DNA of 5,776 nucleotides, from assembly GCA_005882055.1 (NCBI GenBank), contig VBGQ01000041.1, positions 1 through 5,776 of the forward strand, in the 5' to 3' direction. The notes beneath the pieces were generated by a model. It made no database searches and was not told the DNA's origin. It worked only from the letters and a program-made list of their open reading frames with translations. A program made the translations under genes and the position numbers. This DNA comes from Chloroflexota bacterium. Lineage in GTDB: Bacteria; Chloroflexota; Limnocylindria; QHBO01. This document shows, one piece after another, positions 1 through 5,055 of the stretch (the stretch's first letter is position 1; every line of letters starts with the position of its first letter).

Positions 1-10
1 CAGGCAGGTC

Positions 11-532
11 ATGGCTCTCGCCGATTCAACGCTTCTCATGCTCCGACTGGTGGTCGGTCTGACCTTCGCGGCGCACGGTGCCCAGAAGGCCTTTGGTTGG
101 TGGGGCGGTCCGGGGTTCGAGGGCTGGCAGAAGATCGTGGCGGGGATGCGGTTCCAGCCGGCGCCGCTCTTCACGGTGGCGTCTGTGGGCGCCGAGCTGA
201 TTGGGGGTCTGCTCCTGGCCGTGGGACTCTTCACGCCGCTTGCCGCGACCGCGCTGATCGGCCAATCGGTCGTGATCATCCTCAAGGTTCACCTGCCGAA
301 CGGGTTCTGGAACAAGGCGGGGGGCGTCGAGTTCGCGCTCTCGCTTGCCGCCGGCGTCCTCGCCATCCTGGGCATCGGTCCGGGCGGTTTCTCGCTTGAT
401 CACCTGATCGGCTTTGGAGTGGCGGAGCCGGTCGTCTGGGTCCTGCTGGGAATCGGCCTGCTGGGCGGCCTCGCCGCCTACGGAGTCAGTCGGGTGGCAG
501 CGGCACCCCAAACCGCTCCGCAGCAGCGGTAG
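11..532 (+). CDS. DoxX family integral membrane protein
   Basis: This is a 173-residue polytopic membrane protein of the DoxX family. Family signatures are visible in order: an N-terminal helix with LRLVVGLTFAAHGAQK (residues 11-26), the glycine-rich loop FGWWGGPG, the second helix GAELIGGLLLAVGLFTPL (60-77), and HLPNGFW followed by GGVEFALSLAAG (94-115). Hydrophobic segments lie near 7-24, 55-75, 77-95 and 106-122. A further segment at 140-160 comes before a short polar tail, so I count about five helices where the family core has four. DoxX proteins are poorly defined biochemically. In mycobacteria a DoxX protein joins a membrane oxidoreductase complex with superoxide dismutase and a sulfurtransferase. 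The peroxidase-related gene and msrA nearby are compatible with a redox role, but that is inference. The ATG at 11 puts the family core at the expected distance. Only ten upstream bases are visible, with AGG at 6-8, so the promoter cannot be judged. Confidence 0.92.
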   Translation: MALADSTLLMLRLVVGLTFAAHGAQKAFGWWGGPGFEGWQKIVAGMRFQPAPLFTVASVGAELIGGLLLAVGLFTPLAATALIGQSVVIILKVHLPNGFWNKAGGVEFALSLAAGVLAILGIGPGGFSLDHLIGFGVAEPVVWVLLGIGLLGGLAAYGVSRVAAAPQTAPQQR

Positions 533-601
533 GGCACGGCCAAGCTGGTCTGCTCGGCTAACATCCTCTGACCATATCCACACCGCGACCCCGCGGACCA
601 C

Positions 602-606
602 GGAGG
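602..606 (+). promoter_or_regulatory. Shine-Dalgarno site of the small basic protein
   Basis: GGAGG lies nine bases upstream of the ATG at 616. A second GAGG at 612-615 abuts the start codon and is too close to act as the main site. The upstream GGAGG supports translation of an ORF that length alone would not justify. Confidence 0.6.
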
Positions 607-615
607 ATTTCGAGG

Positions 616-714
616 ATGAGCCACCACATCAAGAAGGAAGCCAAGCCCGCCGCCAAGAAGCCGGCAGCGGCACCCAAGCCGGCGGCGAAGACGGCGGCAC
701 CCAAGAAGAAGTAG
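616..714 (+). CDS. Small Lys/Ala/Pro-rich basic protein (histone H1 tail-like)
   Basis: This 32-residue ORF starts with ATG and begins MSHHIKKEAKPAAKK. It contains 10 Lys, 10 Ala and 5 Pro, with a single acidic residue (Glu8), for a net charge of about +9, and ends in KKK. A perfect GGAGG lies at 602-606, nine bases before the ATG, which is among the best ribosome-binding sites in the window and the main reason to call it a gene. The 12-base unit GCGGCACCCAAG occurs at 667-678 and 694-705, exactly nine codons apart and in frame (AAPK), so the peptide has grown at least partly by internal duplication. The composition resembles the C-terminal tails of histone H1, of actinobacterial HU and of AlgP-like proteins, which bind nucleic acid through Lys and Pro/Ala. 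There is no folded domain, so DNA or RNA binding is inferred from composition alone. It sits 83 bp after the DoxX gene and 37 bp before the next gene, on the same strand. It could be a spurious ORF favoured by GC-rich sequence. Confidence 0.6.
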   Translation: MSHHIKKEAKPAAKKPAAAPKPAAKTAAPKKK

Positions 715-737
715 AGGGCGCGCCGCGCAGGGGATCC

Positions 738-746
738 GGGGAGGGA
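738..746 (+). promoter_or_regulatory. Ribosome-binding site that fixes the GTG start at 752
   Basis: GGGGAGGGA contains GGAGG at 740-744, seven bases before GTG 752. No ATG is available near the N-terminus of the conserved domain, so this site decides the start codon. Confidence 0.55.
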
Positions 747-751
747 GACAG

Positions 752-1315
752 GTGCGCGTTCACACGACCTCTGAGGCCGACGCCACCGGCCCGCTCCGCA
801 ACATCTACGACCGGGAGCGCGCCAATCGGGGCTACGTGCCCAATTTCGCGCGCCTGTTCAGCCTGAATCCGGCCGCCTATGAGGCGTGGGCCGCCCTGCT
901 CTCGAGCATCCGCGAGCGGATGGACCTGCGCCGATACGAGCTGGTGACGCTCGCGGCGGCGTCAGCCCTGCACAGCCGGTACTGCGTGAGCGCCCACGGC
1001 GCGATCCTCGAGGCCAAGTTCTACCCGCGACCAGAGCTCGAGGCCATAGCGCACGACTACCGCAGTGCTGGCCTGGATGCGACCGACGTGGCGATCATGG
1101 CCTTCGCGGAGAAGGTGGCGCGCGACGCTGCCAGCATGACGGATGCCGATGTTGAGGACCTTCGCAGCCGCGGCCTGACGGACGAGGAGATCTTCGACGT
1201 GACCCTCGCCGCAGCTGCGCGATCGTTCTTCAGCAAGACGCTCGACGCGATGGGCGCCGAGCCGGACGCGCAGCTCGCGGGCAGCGCTCCGCTCTTCGAC
1301 CTGATCCCCGGCTAG
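752..1315 (+). CDS. Carboxymuconolactone decarboxylase/AhpD-type peroxidase-related protein
   Basis: This is a 187-residue, mostly helical protein of the CMD/AhpD superfamily, nearest in style to the 'uncharacterised peroxidase-related enzyme' group. The N-terminal part carries a GYVPNFARLFSLNPAAYEAW stretch typical of that group. The core follows as RRYELVTLAAA (Glu63) and then RYCVSAHG with Cys78 and His82. In AhpD the active centre is CxxC followed by a histidine, with a glutamate upstream. Here Glu63, Cys78 and His82 are present, but the first cysteine of the pair is Ser75 (S-R-Y-C). A disulfide-cycling AhpD mechanism with that pair is therefore not available, and single-cysteine chemistry or an external thiol would be needed. 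The helix DVAIMAFAEKVARDAASMTDADVEDLRSRGLTDEEIFDV is the usual second half (shown here only as residues 112-150). The start is GTG with GGGGAGGGA at 738-746 upstream. The stop codon lies inside the stop of the convergent msrA. The substrate is unknown; expected location is the cytoplasm. Confidence 0.9.
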   Translation: MRVHTTSEADATGPLRNIYDRERANRGYVPNFARLFSLNPAAYEAWAALLSSIRERMDLRRYELVTLAAASALHSRYCVSAHGAILEAKFYPRPELEAIAHDYRSAGLDATDVAIMAFAEKVARDAASMTDADVEDLRSRGLTDEEIFDVTLAAAARSFFSKTLDAMGAEPDAQLAGSAPLFDLIPG

Positions 1316-1977
1316 ACCTGCTCCATCTCCTGGACTGGCTCGCTCAGTTTCACGCCGGTCGCGTGAACAGGGCAGTAGCCGTTTGGGACCTTGGCCAGGT
1401 ACTGCTGGTGGTAGTCCTCGGCGAAGTAGAACTCCGGCGCTGGCTTGATCTCGGTCGTGATCTGACCGTAGCCGGCCTTCGATAGCTCGGCCTGGTAGGC
1501 GTCGCGCGAGGCTTCGGCGGCGGCCTGCTGCGCATCGGTATGGGTATAGATGGCCGAGCGGTAGGACGTGCCGACGTCGTTGCCCTGACGCATCCCCTGG
1601 GTGGGATCGTGATCCTCCCAGAAGACCTTGAGCAGCTGCTCGTAGCTGACCTTGGTCGGGTCATAGACCACGCGCACTGACTCGGCGTGGCCGGTGCGCC
1701 CGCTGCACACCTCGTCGTAGCTGGGGTTGGGCGTGTAGCCACCCTGGTAGCCGACCGCGGTGACCACCACGCCCGGCGTCTGCCAGAAGACCTTCTCGGC
1801 GCCCCAGAAACAGCCGAACGCGAAATCGGCGATCTCCGTGCCGGCCGGGTACGGCGGCTTCAGGGCAGCGCCATTGACGAAATGGCGCTCTGCGGTGGGG
1901 ATTGGGCTCGGACGGCCGGCCAGCGCATTGCCGGGCTCGGGCATTCGGCTCTTCGCCGGATTCAGGAACGAAAACAT
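1312..1977 (-). CDS. msrA: Peptide-methionine (S)-S-oxide reductase MsrA
   Basis: This 221-residue cytoplasmic enzyme reduces methionine-S-sulfoxide in free methionine and in oxidised proteins, using thioredoxin as the usual reductant. The catalytic motif GCFWG is at 55-59, with the nucleophile Cys56. It is followed by GYQGGYTPNPSYDEVCSGRTGHAE (residues 76-99; Cys91 is the conserved non-catalytic cysteine), FWEDHDPTQGMRQGNDVGT (119-137) and the AEDYHQQYL segment (186-194). Cys202 in NGYCPVHATG is the resolving cysteine. The second recycling cysteine found in the E. coli enzyme (…GVC near the C-terminus) is lysine here (GVK). The long N-terminus with NALAGRPSPIP resembles the E. coli type, which supports ATG 1975-1977. 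The open frame continues upstream to 2364, but that extension is Arg/Pro-rich and overlaps another gene, so I exclude it. There is no convincing Shine-Dalgarno site; a TANNNT element six bases upstream suggests a leaderless transcript. The gene converges on the CMD gene with a 4-bp overlap and diverges from the c-di-GMP gene. Confidence 0.97.
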   Translation of the reverse strand: MFSFLNPAKSRMPEPGNALAGRPSPIPTAERHFVNGAALKPPYPAGTEIADFAFGCFWGAEKVFWQTPGVVVTAVGYQGGYTPNPSYDEVCSGRTGHAESVRVVYDPTKVSYEQLLKVFWEDHDPTQGMRQGNDVGTSYRSAIYTHTDAQQAAAEASRDAYQAELSKAGYGQITTEIKPAPEFYFAEDYHQQYLAKVPNGYCPVHATGVKLSEPVQEMEQV

Positions 1978-1983
1978 GGCTGC

Positions 1984-1989
1984 AGTGTA
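1984..1989 (-). promoter_or_regulatory. Candidate -10 element for a leaderless msrA transcript
   Basis: Read on the - strand, TACACT fits the TANNNT -10 consensus and is followed by exactly six bases (GCAGCC) before the msrA ATG. Standard spacing would put transcription start at or next to the A of ATG. The start lacks a purine-rich site at normal distance; the nearest, AGGTGG, is about 13 bases away. No good -35 hexamer is seen 16-18 bases upstream, so the call rests on the -10 and the spacing only. Confidence 0.35.
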
Positions 1990-2065
1990 GGCGCCACCTG
2001 TGACGGTCGCGTAAAGGACCGATGACGGCGCGTAGGGATTCGCAGGACCGAGGCGGGACCTGGCC

Positions 2066-2079
2066 GGGACTAAAGGCCT
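2066..2079 (+). promoter_or_regulatory. Partial DosR/DevR-type box upstream of the c-di-GMP gene
   Basis: GGGACTAAAGGCCT matches 12 of 14 positions of the core of the DosR (DevR) consensus GGGACTWWAGTCCC. The left half-site and the AT centre are perfect, and the right half is degenerate (G for T, final T for C). It lies 66 bp before the ATG at 2145. DosR is a NarL-type response regulator for hypoxia and nitric oxide in actinobacteria. No regulator is encoded here, and a single match can arise by chance. Confidence 0.25.
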
Positions 2080-2104
2080 ATCCGTCCGGCTCGCGCTGCT
2101 TCGT

Positions 2105-2114
2105 ACCGTACGGT
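2105..2114. promoter_or_regulatory. Perfect 10-bp palindrome, possible operator
   Basis: ACCGTACGGT is a perfect dyad 30 bp upstream of ATG 2145, where a repressor or an activator near the promoter could bind. The symmetry stops at 10 bp, and no family of regulators is recognised from it. Chance occurrence in GC-rich DNA is quite possible. Confidence 0.2.
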
Positions 2115-2144
2115 CCGCGTCCATCTGAGCGAGCGGGAAAGGGC

Positions 2145-4535
2145 ATGCCCAAGCTCCCCAAGCTTCATATCGGTCGACGGCGCCCGTCCCTCCAGGTCGT
2201 GGTGCCCATCCTGGCGGCTGGCCTCGTCCTGGCGACGGCGTTCGCCGTCTCGACCACCGTCGCGAGCCAGCAGCAGCAGACCGGGATCGATGAGGCCGTG
2301 CGCGCGGTGGGCGCGGTGGTGCACGGCTACGTCGACCCGCTCCTGCAGGAGGCCTCGCTCGCAAACCCGGTGGATCCGGCGCTCGCCGCGTCGGTGAACC
2401 GGCAGCTGGAGCAGCTCACCGCCGGGGGGAGGCTGCTCCGGATCAAGATCTGGCGGCGAGACGGGACGGTCGTCTTCAGTGACCTGCTGGCGCTCCGCGG
2501 ACGCCGGTTCGAGGTCGAGGACGACCTGCAGGACGCGTTTGCCGGGGAGACCGCCACCGCGATCACGCCGCCGGATGCCGACGAGAACGTGTTCGAGCGC
2601 GAGCTGACGCCGCTGGTCCTGGAGATCTACACGCCGATCTCCGCCGGCCCGGGGCGAGGCATCGTCGGCGCGTACGAGGTCTACCAGGACGCGAGGCCGC
2701 TGCAGGCCTCCATCGACAGCACGCGTCGCGACGTGCTGCTCATCGTCGGGGCACTCGGCCTCGTCCTGCTGGCCCTGCTGTGGGGCGCCTTCCGCGGCGC
2801 CAACCGACTCCTCTCAGACCTGGCGGGCCGGCTGCGCCGCAGCGAGGCGCGTTTCCGTTCGCTGGTCCAGAACTCCACGGACCTCGTGCTCCTCGTCGAT
2901 CCCGATGGCATGACCCGCTACGTGAGCCCGGCCATCGACGCGATCCTGGGGGAGCCGAGCGAGACCTGGGCGGACAAACGCCTACCCGACCTCGTCAACC
3001 CCGAGGATCGCGAATGGATGAGCGCGGCCCTGGCGCGGCTCGCCGCGGATCCGGCGGGGACGCACAGCGGCGAGGTCCGCGTCCGTCATGCCGATGGACG
3101 CTGGCGCTGGCTCGAAGTGGTGGGCAGCAACCGCCTGGCGGATCCGGAGGTGGGCGGCATCGTGCTCAACTGCCGCGACGTCACCGAGCGTCGTGAGCTC
3201 GAGGACCAGCTCCGGCGTCAGGCGTTCACCGATCCCCTCACCGGCCTGCCGAATCGCCCGCTACTCCTCGATCGCCTGGCGCACGACCTGGCCGCTCGCG
3301 CGACGGACGGCGAAGCGGGGGCCGTCCTGGCTGTGGCACTGGTTGACCTGGACGACGTCAAGAGCATCAACGACAGCCTCGGGCATGCTGCCGGCGACAG
3401 CCTCCTGGTTGAGACCGCGGATCGGCTCAAGCGCGGGCTCGCCCCATCCGACACGGCGGCACGGCTAGGCGGCGACGAGTTCGCGCTCATCCTCCACGGC
3501 GGGACGCGCGAGTCGATCGAGGCGGACATGGCGCGGCTCATCGGCCGGCTTCGCGAGCCGTTGCTGCTGGGCAGTCAATCGGTATCGCCTTCCGCCAGCG
3601 TTGGAATCGCCTTCCCGGATCACACCGAGCGCAGCGCGGAAGAGACGGTCCGCAACGCCGACGTGGCGATGCATACGGCGAAGACTCTCGGCAAGGGGAG
3701 GAGCGCGGTGTACGCGCCGCACATGCGCGAGGCAGCGGTGCGACGGCTCAGCCTGCGCGAGGACCTTGCGCAGGCGCTCGAGCGCGGCGAGCTGACCATT
3801 CATTATCAGCCGATCCTCGACCTGGCCTCGAGCGAAGTGGTCGCCGTCGAGGCCCTGGCGCGCTGGGAGCGACCCAGCGGCATGGTCGGGCCGACCGAGT
3901 TCATCCCCATCGCCGAGGAGACCGGGCTGATCGTGCCGATCGGCCGCTGGGTGCTGGAGACCGCCTGCCGCGAGATCCGCTCCCTGGATGCCGCCCAGCC
4001 CGGCCGCGAGCTGCGCGTTTCGGTCAATGTATCGGCCGTCCAGCTGGAACGCGAAGATTTCGCCAACGAGGTGAGCACTGTCCTGCACGAGACCGGTCTG
4101 GCGCCTGGCCGGCTGATCCTGGAGCTCACCGAATCATTGCTGCTCGAGCGCTCCGAGCCGACCCTCGCCTCGATGCGCAGGATCCGGCAGCTCGGTGTGC
4201 GCCTGGCGATCGACGACTTCGGCACCGGCTACTCCTCGCTCAGCTACCTCCCCGAGCTCCCGGTGGACATGCTGAAGATCGACCGCTCGTTCGTCGTGGG
4301 TCTTGACTCCGGTCGAGAGAGCCTGGCGGTGGTGCGCTCGATCATCCGTCTCGCCGCCACGTTGGGCCTCGTGACACTCGCCGAGGGAATCGAGCGGCCC
4401 GAGCAGGCGGCGCGGCTGCGCACCATCGGCGCCGAGCTGGGGCAGGGCTACTACTACGCCCGGCCGCTGACCACCCCGCAGCTGGCGACCTACCTGGCGG
4501 GCGACGCGAGCGACGCGGCCGGCGCCGCCGGCTGA
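2145..4535 (+). CDS. Membrane sensor with PAS, GGDEF and EAL domains (cyclic di-GMP turnover)
   Basis: This is a 796-residue inner-membrane signalling protein. Order: basic N-terminus, TM1 (about 17-38), an extracytoplasmic sensor (about 40-195) with a Cache-like stretch KIWRRDGTVVFSD and a closing GAYEVYQD, TM2 (about 197-216), PAS (233-350), GGDEF (355-525) and EAL (535-785). The diguanylate cyclase motif is intact (GGDEF 442-446, metal ligand Asp401 in VDLDD). The RxxD inhibitory site is degenerate, with Ala433 in place of Arg before Asp436. The phosphodiesterase residues are all visible: Glu569 of EAL, Asn628, Glu660/Glu663 in ELTES, Asp690-Asp691 in DDFGTGYSS, Lys711, Glu747 and Gln767. 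Both activities are thus possible; which dominates cannot be read from sequence. I chose ATG 2145 because it gives a normal short basic leader before TM1. An upstream in-frame ATG at 2022, with AAAGGA at 2013-2018, would add 41 Arg/Gly-rich residues. The site before 2145 (GGGAAAGGG) is poorly spaced. The ligand is unknown. Confidence 0.96.
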   Translation: MPKLPKLHIGRRRPSLQVVVPILAAGLVLATAFAVSTTVASQQQQTGIDEAVRAVGAVVHGYVDPLLQEASLANPVDPALAASVNRQLEQLTAGGRLLRIKIWRRDGTVVFSDLLALRGRRFEVEDDLQDAFAGETATAITPPDADENVFERELTPLVLEIYTPISAGPGRGIVGAYEVYQDARPLQASIDSTRRDVLLIVGALGLVLLALLWGAFRGANRLLSDLAGRLRRSEARFRSLVQNSTDLVLLVDPDGMTRYVSPAIDAILGEPSETWADKRLPDLVNPEDREWMSAALARLAADPAGTHSGEVRVRHADGRWRWLEVVGSNRLADPEVGGIVLNCRDVTERRELEDQLRRQAFTDPLTGLPNRPLLLDRLAHDLAARATDGEAGAVLAVALVDLDDVKSINDSLGHAAGDSLLVETADRLKRGLAPSDTAARLGGDEFALILHGGTRESIEADMARLIGRLREPLLLGSQSVSPSASVGIAFPDHTERSAEETVRNADVAMHTAKTLGKGRSAVYAPHMREAAVRRLSLREDLAQALERGELTIHYQPILDLASSEVVAVEALARWERPSGMVGPTEFIPIAEETGLIVPIGRWVLETACREIRSLDAAQPGRELRVSVNVSAVQLEREDFANEVSTVLHETGLAPGRLILELTESLLLERSEPTLASMRRIRQLGVRLAIDDFGTGYSSLSYLPELPVDMLKIDRSFVVGLDSGRESLAVVRSIIRLAATLGLVTLAEGIERPEQAARLRTIGAELGQGYYYARPLTTPQLATYLAGDASDAAGAAG

Positions 4536-5047
4536 TCCTCGGCCACCGGCGCGCGCGTCGGGGCGATCCGCCCACCCGCCAGCAGCCTGCCAGCCGTGGA
4601 ATCCGGCGGTGGGCCGTCGCGGAAGATCCGTCGCAGCTCCTCTGGGATGCGGCCTGGCCTGCCATCGTCCCGAACCCAGGCCCACAACGTGCGGACCTCG
4701 GTCAGCAGCACCTGGTCGGACTCGCGATGGATGGTCGTGTGTCGCTCCCCAGTGGCGGCCCCCATGCGCAATGGGATCGTCGTCAACAGCAGGTAGTCGC
4801 CGAAGGTCGCGGGACGGTAGTAGGTGGCGTGGTGCTCGCGCACGAACCATCCGCCGTGGTTGGTGCGATACCAGTCACGCCCGAAGCCCATCGCCTCGAC
4901 GTGCTCGAGAGCGACCTGCTCCACGTAGTTGAGATAGACCGCGTTGTTGACGTGGCCGTTGCTGTCCAGCTCGTAGAGGCGCACCGGCCAGCGGCCGTGG
5001 AACTCCCAGGCATCGGTCGGGCCATCGCCGAACTGGAGGCCATCCAT
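4490..5047 (-). CDS. Hot-dog-fold acyl thioesterase (4HBT/YbgC-like, acyl-CoA or acyl-ACP)
   Basis: This 185-residue protein has a single hot-dog domain (about 15-145). The signature RLYELDSNGHVNNAVYLNYVE (residues 23-43) combines the catalytic-type Asp28 of the 4-hydroxybenzoyl-CoA thioesterase family, the N-G-H-V-N-N motif also seen in acyl-ACP thioesterases, and Glu43 on the long helix. The strands HATYYRPATFGDYLLLTT and TEVRTLWAWVRDDGRPGRIP complete the fold. It is expected to hydrolyse acyl-CoA or acyl-ACP thioesters in the cytoplasm; chain length cannot be told. Residues 146-185 form a Pro/Ala-rich tail with no domain. The coding end of that tail overlaps the convergent c-di-GMP gene by 46 bp. 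ATG 5045-5047 is the first usable start after the upstream peptidase stop, 35 bp away. There is no Shine-Dalgarno site before it, so it may be leaderless or translated by reinitiation. The open frame continues to 5356 inside the peptidase gene, but that stretch is Arg-rich shadow sequence. Confidence 0.87.
   Translation of the reverse strand: MDGLQFGDGPTDAWEFHGRWPVRLYELDSNGHVNNAVYLNYVEQVALEHVEAMGFGRDWYRTNHGGWFVREHHATYYRPATFGDYLLLTTIPLRMGAATGERHTTIHRESDQVLLTEVRTLWAWVRDDGRPGRIPEELRRIFRDGPPPDSTAGRLLAGGRIAPTRAPVAEDQPAAPAASLASPAR
4518..4532. other. GC hairpin at a convergent gene junction
   Basis: GCCGGC, a GCC loop and GCCGGC form a perfect 6-bp stem immediately before the stop codon of the c-di-GMP gene, within the overlap with the thioesterase gene. 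There is no T-tract on either side, so it is not a standard intrinsic terminator. It could slow polymerase from both directions, or simply reflect Ala-Gly codon composition. Confidence 0.25.
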
Positions 5048-5055
5048 CTGAGGCG

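Larger units (their letters stand above)
1978..2144. other. Divergent intergenic regulatory region between msrA and the c-di-GMP gene
   Basis: This 167-bp region carries the control sequences of two genes transcribed outwards. Seen in it: the msrA -10 candidate at 1984-1989, a DosR-like partial dyad at 2066-2079, and a perfect 10-bp palindrome at 2105-2114. I see no convincing sigma-70 promoter for the rightward gene and no recognisable riboswitch core. In particular, the conserved features of c-di-GMP aptamers could not be found by eye. If translation of the rightward gene starts at ATG 2022 instead of 2145, most of this region would be coding. Confidence 0.5.

Noticed and set aside
512..530. 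ACCGCT / AGCGGT inverted repeat at the DoxX stop as a terminator
   Set aside because: Only a 6-bp stem, within the coding end, and no T-tract follows.
559..564. TAACAT as a -10 promoter element for the micro-gene
   Set aside because: It fits TANNNT, but no -35 hexamer is seen at 16-18 bp, and the motif is too short to call on its own.
26..601. Long - strand open frame opposite the DoxX gene
   Set aside because: Charged, low-complexity translation without a domain. It is the mirror of a clearly coding GC-rich gene.
414..866. + strand open frame spanning the DoxX end to the CMD start
   Set aside because: It runs out of frame through DoxX, the micro-gene and the CMD gene, and its translation is Gly/Glu/Arg low complexity.
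2061..2125. Cyclic di-GMP riboswitch upstream of the c-di-GMP gene
   Set aside because: The context is attractive, but the conserved aptamer bases and the paired helices could not be found by eye; only short GGCC pairings are present.
1978..2364. Open frame extending msrA upstream on the - strand to 2364
   Set aside because: The added N-terminus is Arg/Pro-rich with no domain, overlaps the start of the c-di-GMP gene, and homologous MsrA proteins begin near ATG 1977.
3465..4088. Long - strand open frames opposite the GGDEF-EAL gene (also 4134-4850)
   Set aside because: They are antisense shadows of a region with every catalytic motif of GGDEF and EAL on the + strand; no domain is seen in them.
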